Assembly (NCBI GenBank): GCA_022702705.1
Contig: CM040432.1
Coordinates: 42,434,540 to 42,498,539 of the forward strand
Reading direction: 5' to 3'
DNA length: 64,000 nt
Origin: Papilionanthe hookeriana x Papilionanthe teres
Lineage: Eukaryota > Streptophyta > Magnoliopsida > Asparagales > Orchidaceae
Made by a program: the position numbers and the translations under genes. Below the pieces are notes generated by a model, which saw only the letters and a program-made list of their open reading frames with translations, was not told where the DNA came from and ran no database searches. Shown here piece after piece: positions 23,664 to 34,597 of the stretch (within the stretch, counting starts at the first letter, position 1; every line of letters starts with the position of its first letter).

Positions 23664-23668
23664 GTTCA
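23664..23668 (+). repeat. Right target-site duplication (gttca) of solo LTR
   Basis: gttca repeats the five bases at 3931-3935. The sequence after it (aaatataagttttgagaaaatctgaagc) continues the Athila-like 3' region that ends at 3930. The equivalent text in element C is near 34220-34260. Confidence 0.85.
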
Positions 23669-24010
23669 AAATATAAGTTTTGAGAAAATCTGAAGCTTAA
23701 GGTTATAATATAGTAAGTAAATTATTTCCAAATGAAAATTTTTAAGTGAGAAAGGTGAAATGTTTCAATCATATATTTTAAAAAATCTATAAGTATTTAT
23801 GATTTAGATATGAATTAATATTTTTCATTATCCTTTACTTAAGAACCTTCTAAACTTTAAGTTGGTCTCATTTACTAAAATTTTTTCTAAATTGAACTAT
23901 TTCATTTCTTGAATAAAATTTTAAAAACATTCTAAAGAAACTCATTTACATAATTTGCATGTTAAGATTTTCTATGTGATTAAGTGTCACTTGAGGACAA
24001 GTAACATTTT
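23669..24010 (+). other. 3' non-coding region of element A, continued
   Basis: AT-rich, non-coding. The end (gtgtcacttgaggacaagtaacatttt) matches ttacttgaggacaagtaaca just before the purine tract of element C (34561) and ttacttgaggatgaataacc in element B (28792). Confidence 0.65.
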
Positions 24011-24024
24011 AAGTTTAGGGGATT
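24011..24024 (+). other. Polypurine tract of element A
   Basis: aagtttaggggatt lies directly before the 3' LTR, as aagtttgagggaat does at 28814 and aagtttggaggatt at 34584. It is the expected primer for plus-strand DNA synthesis. Confidence 0.7.
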
Positions 24025-25737
24025 ATTATATACCTAAAATATATTTTGTTTTAAGCACATTTTTATACCTATTTTTGATGATATTTTACTATAAAGGAAG
24101 GTTTTTTTATGTTTTTCTTGCAGGTATGATTAAATTGAGTGATTATGATGAAAGGAGAAATAAAGAATCAAATTTGGAGCAAAGATTGTAAGGTGTGAAA
24201 AATTGGCCTCTGGCGCTTAAGCGCCGGCTAGCTGGAGCATAAGCGACATTGTTAAAGTGACAAATTAATTTGATTTTGGTGCAAATTTGAAGAATTTTTT
24301 GAAGCGTCCTTTGGTTAAACTTCACTAACTTCCCATCAGCACCAAAACTCATTAAAATTTTGAACGGATGGATGCTTTCTTGATGGATACATTGAATTTG
24401 GATATAACTTGAAGAGACACCAATGCACCTTTTGAAAAATTTTAAAATGAAGACTTGAAGATCAGAAAAATGGTTGTTGTTAGAAGGTGTGATTAGTGTT
24501 AAGAGTCGAGTTTATGTTAGAGATTTATTGAGAGTGCACCTTTCCACTTCACCACTTTTATTATTAATTGTATCTAGTTGTTATTAAGAGTTCAATAGAG
24601 ATTCAGAGTCTACGGAGTTAGGTGCCATCCTCTATTGTGTCTTGTAAGGGGAAAGAAAAGTTTTAAAGGAACTTCAAGAGTCTTGTGGAGAGGATTTTCA
24701 GATAAGTGTTTATCTTTGTTTTACATTTGGTTGTTAAGTAAAACTTGTTGTGTTTTCACTATGATTTCTACTTTCAAATCAAGTTGTGATTGTGTTTTCT
24801 TCATGGATTCTGAGTAGTTTTCTTTATCTTTTTCCTTTTAAATGGTGAATTAATTAAATTATTGAAGGAAGTTGTGTGAAGTATAGGATTTCAACTTGAA
24901 AGTTGTGATGTTTCACTGCCTTGCATTTCACTTACTTCTTGATTTGTCCAATTAAGATGTTAAACTTTTTTGGGAGATTAAGTAACATCCATTGTGGTAT
25001 TGTCTTAATCAACAATTATAAAGAATCACAAACAATTGTATGGATGACAATTGTAGTCCATATGGTTGGGTGCAAATAAATAGTATGATATGCTTATAAT
25101 GGGGAGTAAAATTAGAGGACTTTAGAGTGACACGCTAAAGCCTCCTAATTTGGTTTGATGCGAAAATTTTTGTTTATGAGATGTTAGCCCCATATTGGAC
25201 GGAATCAAGGGAACTGTAGAGTGAGAGCTAGTATCTTTCCTACTTAACCCATCTACAAGTTTTCAGATCATCAAATTAACCAATATTCTTTATAGAACCA
25301 ATGAAGGGTAAAGAATATAATTGCTTCTATTTGGCACAATACATTTAGATACTTCCACAATGAAGATTCATAATTATTGTTGATTAATTGAAAGAGGAAA
25401 AAGATATTTTATTCTCATTTGCTTTCATATTATTTTATAGTTGTGTTAACTTTAGTTGTTTGCTTTACTTTTTATTCAGAAAATACCAAAAACAAATTTA
25501 AAAAACTTTATATCTTAAAACATACTTTACAAAATCATTTTAAAAAGTAAAAAGTAATTTTTCTTCTTTAATTTTTTAGACATTTCCCTGTGGGTTTGAT
25601 ATCTCGGGGCTTAATTAAAAAGTCATATATTACTTGACAAACGATACCTATACTTGCGTAGTATCTCATATTATAGATAATTAAAGTACAATTCATATCT
25701 AAAATGTAAGGATAAATATTCGTGGATCATTGACCAA
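24025..25737 (+). repeat. 3' LTR of Athila-like element A
   Basis: The start is damaged (attatatacc where the family has tgatacgc). It is followed by the conserved 'cctatttttgatgatattttac-ataaaggaagg-tttttt-atgtttttcttgcaggtatg' layout. A perfect 14-bp palindrome GGCGCTTAAGCGCC lies at 24212-24225. Further in are the 'ttctgagtagtttt' block (24810), the cctcctaatttggt block (25141) and 'ccctgtgggtttgatatctcgg' (25586) followed by tacttg-acgatacctatacttg. All of these have counterparts in the LTR at 51441-53118. The short frame at 24143-24352 (minus) has no support. Confidence 0.7.
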
Positions 25738-26493
25738 TGATGCTAGGGAGGTTGTCTTTACGTTATGTGTGGATTATTTTGATCGAATTTCAATTACATA
25801 TGTTGAAGAATGACCAATAAGGCCAATGTAATATTTGGATCTTGGTTTGACCATTTTGACCTAATTTATCTTTTTAGGTCATGACGTGACTGATGAGGTG
25901 AATGTAGTGGTCTTTAGGTATTGGGTTGATTATTTTGGTCAATTTTGACTTTTTAGGTCAAAAGTTGATCATTTGGGTTAGTAGGGTGGTCATTAAATCA
26001 GAAAGTGACTATCTTGACCAAAATTAACATTTTGGTCAAAGGTTGACCTATTAGGTCAATGGGTTGGTCCTTGGGTCAAGGATTGTCCATTTTGACCAAA
26101 ATTTACTTTTTAGTCAAAAGTTAACCTATTAGGTCAATGGATTGGTCAATAGGTCAAGAATTAACCATTTTGACCAAAGTTGACTTTTTGTTCAAAGGTT
26201 GACCTACTGAATCGATAAATTGGTCATTAGGTCAGAAACTGACCATTTTGACCAAAGTTGACTTTTTGGGTCAAATTTTAACCAGTCAGGACAATAATTA
26301 ATCGGATCAGGGTTTTTTATTACTGATTTAATCATTTTAAGATGTCATTAGAATTTGGGTTAAAAAGGATTTATAGAGTTTTACCCTAGTAATTAGGGTT
26401 TAATGACAATCAGTGAGATGTAGGAAGTCAATATTGGTATATTTCTTATCTCAAGCTGACTTTGAAATGATCCTCACAAAAGTGAGGTCAACA
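25738..26493 (-). mobile_element. LTR-like unit on the minus strand flanked by accaat
   Basis: On the minus strand it starts TGTTGACCTCACTTTTGTG, nearly the same tip, including a small hairpin, as the giant LTRs. The sequence then diverges completely. It ends in GCATCA. The word accaat stands at both edges (25733-25738 and 26493-26498), which allows a 4- to 5-bp duplication depending on where the ends are placed. Most of its body is the TTGACC array. It may be a small solo LTR of an unrelated family. Confidence 0.45.
25850..26290. repeat. Tandem array, about 78-bp unit, rich in TTGACC/GGTCAA
   Basis: The word ttttgacca recurs at about 26013, 26090, 26168 and 26247, giving a 78-79 base period with further decayed units to the left. 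Each unit holds several ttgacc or ggtcaa words, so it is close to an inverted-repeat pattern. TTGAC(C/T) is the known WRKY-factor core (W-box). Whether it is bound is unknown. Confidence 0.8.
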
Positions 26494-27018
26494 CCAATCG
26501 AGAACAATGAAAAAAACTCTGGGAAAAACTTAAGAGACTCCTTATTTTTGGCTCCAAATTAGTTTAATTTGGATATCACCAACTTTCCCAAGAGTTCCCT
26601 CAAGCACCCCTCCAAAACCAGCCAAATACATTGAATCTAGTTTAATTTGCGATAAGGTGCGGTCCGGTGCTCGATAGGGCACTGTCCAGTGCCATTTTAA
26701 GTCTTCTGTCCAAACACTCTGTATTTAGGCACTGTCCGGCGCTCGATAAGGCGCTGTCCGGCGCTCGATAAGGCGCTGTCCGGCGCTCGATAAGGCGCTG
26801 TCCGGCGCTCGATAAGGCGTTGTCCGGCGCTCTAGGTCAAAATGTCCAATTTGCCTCATTTTACTCCGAATTCGCTCCTTTTTGCTTCCTTTTGCTCCAA
26901 AAGCCTGAAATCATCGTACCTGCATGAAAACATGAAAAATACCATTTTTAAAAGTGTAATATTATCAAAAATAGGTATGAAATCGGCATGAAAAAACTAT
27001 TAAATTTTCAATGCATCA
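26494..27018 (-). repeat. Antisense Athila-like LTR, 5' part
   Basis: Read on the minus strand it begins TGATGCATTG at 27018. It then follows the family plan: 'cctatttttgataatatt', atgttttcatgcaggtacga, ggagcaaaaggaag, then a GC-rich cassette. It lies in a different orientation from elements A, B and C and interrupts the 5' side of element B. Confidence 0.65.
26728..26832. repeat. 22-bp GC-rich tandem repeat in the LTR cassette
   Basis: The unit ggcgctgtccggcgctcg plus ataa is repeated about 4.8 times (starts at 26728, 26750, 26772, 26794 and 26816). The units are almost identical, so the expansion is recent. A diverged relative (ggtgcggtccggtgctcg) sits at 26656. Confidence 0.92.
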
Positions 27019-27543
27019 ATGATTATTTCCTCAAGAGGAGGAACTATTGGAGGAAAGGGTTACCCTTCTCTTGTTCCCACACAGTGTATTGAATTTGAAG
27101 TTAAATATAAGACATGGGAGGAGATTTTACCTTCTCATAAGCCTACTAAAAAAAACTTGGAGATTTATGGAAAACATTCTTGAACAAGATATAGGACTGT
27201 AGTTCCACACATACCTTCTATTTTAGCTTCAGCTTCAGCTTCTATACCTTCCACTTCTGGTACTACTTCTTTAGACACTATTTTGGAGCAATTTTTTAAA
27301 CAACAAGGAGATATCTTGTCATTACAGAATCAAGTGAAAGGAATAGAAACTCACATGTACCATAATGATGAGTATACACAAAGGAGATCTAATTATGATA
27401 TTGCTTTCCATGAGGCTATGGTGAAATTCATGAATGGTGATCATTCAGTAGAATTTCCTACTTGCCTCAATTTTACACCTTATGGGACTAGTGAGATCGA
27501 TGAGGATATGGATGATGACGATGATGAAGAATATGATGATTAG
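27019..27543 (+). pseudogene. C-terminal part of the env-position plant transposon protein, element B
   Basis: In frame from 27019 it reads through ISSRGGTIGGKGYPSLVPTQ and a Ser/Ala/Thr-rich linker, with one stop near 27181. It then has a coiled-coil segment (QQGDILSLQNQVKGIETH) and an acidic end (DEDMDDDDDEEYDD) with the stop at 27541. The design is the same as the end of the ORF at 1606-2747. The N-terminal domain is missing because an antisense LTR ends at 27018. The last 86 residues are uninterrupted. Confidence 0.6.
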
Positions 27544-28813
27544 TGTGTTGTTTTCTTTCCTTTAATCTATTTTTATATTTAGACTTTCTTTTGCTAGTTG
27601 TTTTTTGTATTTATGTTAGAGTGTTATGCTTTTATTTTCTTATGTTTAAGTGTACATTTGTATTAAACTGATGCATTACACCTATTTGTTTTACTGTTTT
27701 ATTGTTTACCTTCTGCTCTAGTTTATATGCTAAAGTAGTCTTTTATTTTATGTTTTATTGTTGTATATGCTAACCTTAGATTAACTACTACTCAACGCCT
27801 ATTTTAACAACTTGTATCTGTATTGTTCTTCTATTTTTAAAATATTCTCTTCTTCATAAAACATCCTATTTTAAATTAATCAAAAATTTAAGTTCGGGGG
27901 AAGGGAGAAAAAAAACTTTTTAAGAAAACCTTATTTGTCCTTAGAGAACTGTATTTTTAAAATTTCTTTAACATGACCTGTTGAGTATAGAATTAGCTTT
28001 ATAAAACTATATTTTTGATTTTATAAATTTCATAGAAGACCTATGTAAAAGTTTTTTTTAATAATAAAGGCTTGTTCTAGAGTTAAGATAATTAATATAA
28101 GACTATAAGATTATGCTTTTATTATTTAAAGTAAAAAAATTATATTTTTAGAAATATTAAGGATCTTAGATTTACACTCAAAAAGAAAGTATTAAGGCTT
28201 TATGAAAGATCTTTTTCAAAGCTAATACAAATTTGTCAAGTAAAGAAAAGTGGCAAGTTTTAAATTTTAAGAAGAGGATGGTGGAGTTCACAATCATTAA
28301 AGGCTCTCCAGATATAGTAACCCTCACATGACACGAAGAAAAATGAAAGGATTGAAAATGATCCTAAAAGAAAAGAGAAGAAAAATCAAAAAGAAAAAGA
28401 AAAGCAAAAAGGAAAAATATGTGAGTAGAAGCTTGAGGAGATGCCTAATAAAAAATTGGCTCCACTTGAATCATCTTCAGGAAAGAGTTTTAATTACATT
28501 TCTAAACTTAGGCTTAAAGTATTAGCACCCTTACTAATAAAGTTCTCATGAAATTATTTTTCTTATAATTCTTCTAAGCATCCTCAGTATAACAAATTGA
28601 AGTTATTCTTGAAATGAATAGAAAATCAGAACTCTTAGACTTGACTACTAGATTTTTTTACATTTTAGTCTTAACGTGAGTTATTAAAAATTTACTAAAC
28701 TTTCACTATTGCATTTATAAGACAACAAATATAGAAATCTTTAGGTTAAACTCACTAGTACAAGTAATAAATCTTTACATAGTATAAGGGGTTACTTGAG
28801 GATGAATAACCTT
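27544..28813 (+). other. 3' non-coding region of element B with internal purine tract
   Basis: AT-rich, non-coding. The internal purine tract (aagttcgggggaagggag, from about 27890) is followed by the aaaacttttt and ttatttgtcc blocks shared with elements A and C. The lysine-rich frame at 28328-28525 comes from the gaaaag-rich run and is not a gene. Confidence 0.6.
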
Positions 28814-28828
28814 TAAGTTTGAGGGAAT
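28814..28828 (+). other. Polypurine tract of element B
   Basis: taagtttgagggaat directly precedes TGATCC, the LTR start. It is equivalent to 24011 and 34581. Confidence 0.65.
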
Positions 28829-29035
28829 TGATCCACCAAAAAATTACCTGTTTTTATTGCACATTATATGAGTATTTTATATTTTTTTGATGATACTGCA
28901 CTTTAAAGGAATGTATTTTGCATGTTTTTGGTTTCAGGTATATGAAAAGAACATTTAGAGAAAATGAGGGCAAACCTTGGCACCATAGCATAACCTTAAG
29001 CGCCATAACGCCATCTATCTAGCGAGCTGGGCGCT
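28829..29035 (+). repeat. 3' LTR of element B, truncated by insertion of element C
   Basis: Starts TGATCCACC and follows the family plan for 200 bases (atgatactgcactttaaagg, gtttttggtttcaggtat). It reaches the GC cassette (taagcgccataacgcc), where element C begins at 29036. Confidence 0.6.
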
Positions 29036-31032
29036 TTATACGCCTAAAAATGACCACTTTTTCATATACATTTAATAATTATATTTAGTAATATTGCACT
29101 TCATAAGAAGGTATTTTGTATATTTTTGGCTTCAGGTACAAGAAATGGACTTTTGAAGAAATGGAAGCAAAAATGGTGCAATTTGGAGTTAAAACGAGCA
29201 AGAAAGAAAATTCTGACCTGACACATTTCGATATGCCTTTCTATGCTTAATCTCCTTTATTTCTCTCATGTTTTTAAATGAAATTACACTTTAAATAAAG
29301 TTTATTTTCATGCTTATATTGTAGGTAGTACTGTTAGAAGAGAAATAGAACTGAAACGGGACAAAATGGAGCTGAAACAGAGATAAATGTAGCGAAATGG
29401 TGGAGCTGTTGCAGGTGGCACCAAACAACGCTAAAACAGGCACCAAATGGTGCCAAAATCTTGAAGGACAGCGCCAAAAACTACAACAGGCACAAAATAG
29501 AGCCAGAATGGCTCCAAACAACACCAGAAGAGGTTATTCCTCCAAATACATTAAATTTTGTCTAATTTTAAAGATATGCCTATCGAGACTCTTGGAATTT
29601 TGGCCATCCATTATTAAACACTCATTTTGGACAGAAATGGGCGGCCAAGCAAAGGGAAGAATGTGGAGAATGTTTAGATATATTAGAGTAGGAGGAAAAA
29701 AATAGATTTCTACCTATTTGGAGAGATTAGAGAGGGGATTTGAAAAAAATTTAAAGGAAATGTACAAGCATTGCATGGATCGGCGGGAGACTTTGTGGGA
29801 GAGATCTTCATCTTTCTTTCAAGGGGAAAAAGCTAAGTATTATGTTCTCCATTATCTTATGATGTTGTAAACACATATTTAGTGGATATAATTTTATGTA
29901 ACGAGGTTTTCTGTTGTGTTTTCTTCCTCTTTATTCTTATTAGAAATAGTGGCATAAGTATATTATGTCATTGCCTTCATTTTACTTCTCTTTTGCAATG
30001 AATAGGATTCATTTTAGGATTTTGGGAAGCATGTTAGAATAGGTTTTGATTATAAATGTGATTGTTTTCACTTGAACTTCATTTACATTGCAATTTAGGC
30101 CTGTTGCAATGTTAAAATCGATGTGAAAACATATAAGCCTATAGGGCTATGCTTTCTGCAATCAGGAAAGAATCAGATGTAATGTCATGAACGGAGTAAA
30201 ATTCATGGTGTTCATTGAAAATAAATATAGAAATATATTTTTATGGGTGTAGATTTGGAAATTTTAGGGTGACAGACTAAAATCTCCAATTTTGTTCAGG
30301 TCTTTAGAAACTAAAGCGAGATTGTTAGCCCTTAGGTAAGGGCTAAGTGAGAACTCAAGATTGACAGTGTGTATCTTCTCAACCTATCCACAAATTTAGA
30401 TTTGAAAATTTTGAATTAGCCAATGTTTTTTATCGCTCATAAAGAAGATTAAAGAATATTACTACTCCTATATGACACATTACAATAGTTAATGTATCGC
30501 ATTTTTATACATTACCAAATTCACTACATAAGAATAGTAGTTTTTAACATCTCAAAATTCTCTAAAGCAATTCATCTAGAAAGGGTTATCATTATAATTA
30601 ATATTTTCATTTAGGAGTATTTGTTGGTTGTTTTAAACATAAGATTCACATTTAGGAGTACTGGTTAGAAAAACCACTTAAATTGACCATCCAAACTAAG
30701 GACTGATAGTAGCAGACAAAAATTAAGCTAAGGCATTTCTGACCTCGCTTCACTATGGGATTGACACTGGGGTTTTTAAAAAATGCTCATATTACTTGAA
30801 GTGATACGTGAACTTACGTAGAACCCATAGTGTGTGAACTATTTTCTATATTTTATAATCTTTCGACACTGCACACTAGCTGCTAAATATAATTTGGGTC
30901 AAGTTTTTTGCCATATTTTGGAAGCTAAATTACTGCATAATTGTGAGTCATGATCTTGTTTTGGGCACCGTCGTAGGGGATTTAAATGCATATGAAACAT
31001 GCAGAAAAATAATACACATCAGAGGCACATCA
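29036..31032 (+). repeat. 5' LTR of Athila-like element C
   Basis: About 2.0 kb. The start is ttatacgcc, one substitution from the TGATACGC start of the 3' copy at 34598. Both copies share the tttcaggtacaag block, gtggcacc/gcgcc cassettes, 'gagactcttggaatttt', the gagagatcttcatcttt block and an 'aggttttgattataaatgtg' block. It ends in acatca before the primer site. Frames inside it (29397-29705 plus, 29291-29524 minus) are by-products of the repeated ggcacc/agcgcc cassette. Confidence 0.7.
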
Positions 31033-31038
31033 AGTTTT

Positions 31039-31056
31039 TGGCGTCATTGCTAGGGA
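31039..31056 (+). other. Primer-binding site of element C (tRNA-Asp type, degenerate)
   Basis: tggcgtcattgctaggga follows the LTR end catca plus a short spacer. The intact form in Athila-type elements is complementary to the 3' end of tRNA-Asp; four of 18 positions differ here. Two weaker look-alikes occur upstream (about 30895 and 30957), inside the LTR end. Confidence 0.6.
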
Positions 31057-31199
31057 AGCAATGGCAAGAACATTACGAGAATTTTAGTTAAAGATGTAAC
31101 ACTTAGAATTAGAAATTATAATACTATATAGTATGTTTAATTATTGTGTGAAAAATTCAAAATACCAAAATTATTTTTGATATCCTTCTTATTAGTTAA

Positions 31200-32450
31200 G
31201 TTTTTAGATTTCTATGTGTAGTTCAGGAGATGCAGCCTTGGATTACACGACTCAGATTTTGAGAGAACTTTTAGAAGAATGAAGAATCAGAAAAGACTCC
31301 ACGAATTTAATGTAGAAATGAAGGATCAAAGATATAATGAATATTCACATTTGGATTATAATTCTAGTAGCTTCGAAAGAGTAAACCCTAAGAGAGTGAC
31401 AAATTTTTAGAAAGATATGCTTACTATATTAAGCTCATGGGTCCTCAATAAATAAATAAGTTAGATCAATAAATAAAAATTTATCCTCAAGGGCCGACAA
31501 ATATTGAGAAAAATTTATTTGGACAACTGATCGGTATTAACTCTTTTGAAACTATCCAAGTGATATACAAACCTTATTCCAATAATTTCAACCCAAGTTA
31601 GGAAAACCATTTAAACCTTAACAGGAATAATAATTTTGGAGGAGAAAACCAATTTTGGGAGGATAATCAATTTAATTAGACATGAATTGGAATAGTCGGG
31701 GTGATTTTAATGATGAACTATGCTTTCCTCGTAATTTTAACTTTAACCCACATAACGAGGAGAAGGAGTCACAGTTAAAAGAGGTTGATATTCAAATGAC
31801 AATCAATTACATAGTTAGGGAGCATAATTACATAGTCAAGGGGCAATAATAAGGAATATAGAAAACTAACTGTGGAAGAGTATGAAAGCTTTTAACTGCT
31901 ACCCCTCAAAGATTTTACTAAGTGACCCTAAGATAAACCTTAATGAGATGAATGATGAGCAATCTAAATTTATCTAACTAAGATTTAGAAGAGAGTTTGA
32001 GGATGTGTTTCAAAAGAACTTTGATTTGAGAGACGAGGGTAAGGAGATTGAAAGTCCAATGGAAGAATTTTCTAAGGAATTTGAAAAACATATTTCCTCA
32101 ACTAAGTTAAATATAAAAAGACCACCTCCACCATTTACTCAACCTCAAGGGGATGAATTAGAAGATAACTTGAAATAGAAGTGTAACCTAGAAGAATTTG
32201 ATCTAAAATCTGAATCATCTAGAGAGAATTCAATCTAAAATTTGAGAGAGCTTGAAGTATCTTATAGAGATCCATTTCTTATAAATTTTAAGGATGATAT
32301 TAATATGAAAATTGACAAAATTATTATAAGAATATTAGATCTAGAAATAAACATGATGAAAATAATAAAAATCAATCTAAAAAAGGAAGAGCTGAATGAA
32401 AATTTACAATTTGAGGATTTTGTAAGAATCCCTAGATCTAAAAAAGATTG
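31200..32450 (+). pseudogene. Decayed gag remnant of element C
   Basis: Fragments of a gag-like protein can be read across many stops: a segment around 31395-31440 (ERYAYYIKLMGP), an Asn-rich stretch around 31600-31700, and KRPPPPFTQPQGDELE near 32118. The only open stretch is 32242-32451, 69 residues, acidic and Ile/Lys-rich. No protease, RT, RNase H or integrase motif follows. The role would be the structural shell of the retrotransposon particle. The assignment is weak and rests on position after the primer site and on the gag-like motifs. Confidence 0.4.
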
Positions 32451-34580
32451 AGCGATTAAACAAGGATTACTTAAATGGAATTTTGATCCAGAAGGAATTA
32501 TTTTTCAGACTGACGACTTTATACTAAGCGCTTTATGAGAGATAACTCATAGTTATCAGTGTGGTTTGATTTCAAATGCTAGAGAGTCATCATTGTTAGC
32601 ATTGTATTATGTTTGCTTTAGTGCGGATTTATCAGTTTGATTGATGATTGGTGGATGTTTGGATTATTAGTGGTTTGATTTGATCTTTATGTGTCATGAG
32701 AGAGGTGAAACCTTAACTTCCTATTATGACTAGACTTGTATATTATCATGGTACTGGATTAACGTTCCACTGCGATTTGGGTCTTATTCAGACTTGAGAT
32801 TTACAAGAGAAATCATGAATTTGAACAATGACAGTTCCATCTTAATTTTGTTACTTCCTTTCTCTGACTTTGTTATCATTTAATTGAAGTTGTAAACCTA
32901 TTTGATGATTAACATGTGGATGATCTTACACTGTCCTCATAATTATTAGAGGTCCTTAATTAAAAGAATAAGGTAATGCCTGAGATTGGTGCCCGGGAGC
33001 CACTATATCAGGGATAATCTTATCTTTGGAATTATACACCATAAAATCATTCAAAGGTACTTAATATATTTGTGTAGTGATTCCACTAGAAATTAGAAAT
33101 AAAGTAGTGAGATGTGATGAGATGGAGGAAGAATTGACCTCATTTATCATGTCTGTTTATAGTTGCATTTTATTTTATTTTTTATATTACAACTTTATAT
33201 AAAACTTGAAGAATTTTTATATTTCGATGCTGATACTTGCTATGCTAGTTAGACTTTTATTTAGTCAATTTCATTCTTTAATGTTTAGTTTAGATTTACC
33301 TTCTGCTGCATACTGTTTTATCATGATGAATACTTATAGATGGTTTTTATAGACATTTGTGGATAGATAAAATTTCTGAACTATTTTTCTTCCTACTTAC
33401 ATTTTCTGTACTAAATGCTAAACATGTTAAAAATCAAGCTTGGGGGTAGAAAGAAAAATAAAATTTAAAGTTAGTATACTTTCTTTTAGTTAAATATTAT
33501 TGCAAGCGTGTTTTAGGAAAGATTTACTTTCTCCTGCAGTCCTTCTATCCGGATTATGCATGTATATGACTTTGATAGGAAGTTGTAGTAGTAAGTAGAT
33601 TCAACTTTTACTTTGTCTTCCTGCTAAAGCTTATGAAATTAATTACAAAATATTTAAAATTCATGTTTCGGGGGAAGAAAAATTTTTAAAACTTAACTTT
33701 GTTTGTCCTCTGTAACCTGTATTTAATTTAATATCACTTTTAAGATGACTTGTGTTATGTGGTGTTATCTTTAGTTTACTATAATTTTGATTTTAGGAAT
33801 GTTAGAAAAATAACTTAGTTGAAATCCTATTTGAAGAAACCGTTCTAGAGTTAAGATATATTGTAGGAAACATTCGGGAAATGATTTTGCTATTTATGGT
33901 AGAAGGGAGCTGAATATATGTAAAGCTAAGATTCTTAGATTTACACTTATTGAGAATTGAGACTTTATTGAAACATTTATCAAATTATTACTTACACTTT
34001 TAAAAAGTGAGAATGTTTCGTGTTTTGGACTTTAGAAAGAGAATAGTAAAATTCAAAATTATTAATGGCCTAACCATATATAGTAATCCTCACATAAAAA
34101 AGGGAAAAAAGGAGAAATAAAATAAGGATTGAAAATGATCTTGAAAGAAAAAAAAGAAAAAGAAAGAAGAAGTAAAAACTGAGGAGAAGCTAGAGGATAA
34201 GCCTAATAAAAAATGGGTTTAACTTGAATCTTTTTAAATGAAAAACTTTGAAACAATCCTAAGCTTATTCTTATTTCAAAAAAAAATAAGGTATTAGTAA
34301 AATTATTATAAATACGGTCATTATATTCTACTTTTAAAATTTCTATAAATTTGCAGTTTGATAAGTTTCAATAACTTTTGAAGTAAATAGAAAATAAAGA
34401 TTCCTAAGTTGAATATGAGATATTCATACACCCTAGTCTAGGTTGATTTACTAGAATTTCACCTAAATTATACTATAAAATTTTTGAGACAAAATTATAG
34501 AAAAGTCTAATGAAACCCACTACCTTAAATCAAAAAATTTTATTTGGTTATGTTATAGTTTTACTTGAGGACAAGTAACA
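32451..34580 (+). other. Non-coding 3' half of element C with two internal purine tracts
   Basis: No pol genes and no coding frame. Purine tracts lie at about 33435-33455 (caagcttgggggtagaaag) and 33664-33680 (tttcgggggaagaaa). The second is followed by the aaaacttaact and tttgtcctc blocks shared with elements A and B. The 'ttattaatggcctaaccatata' block (34050) and a purine-rich run follow. Confidence 0.55.
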
Positions 34581-34597
34581 TTTAAGTTTGGAGGATT
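34581..34597 (+). other. Polypurine tract of element C
   Basis: tttaagtttggaggatt directly precedes the LTR start TGATACGC. It is the primer for plus-strand synthesis. Confidence 0.75.

Noticed and set aside
26728..26832. CRISPR-like array
   Set aside because: The 22-bp units are directly adjacent, with no spacers, and the context is a plant LTR.
28328..28525. Lysine-rich ORF (KKKKKSKKEK)
   Set aside because: It is the gaaaag-rich run of the Athila-like 3' region, present also at 3830-3870 and 34090-34180 without an ORF.
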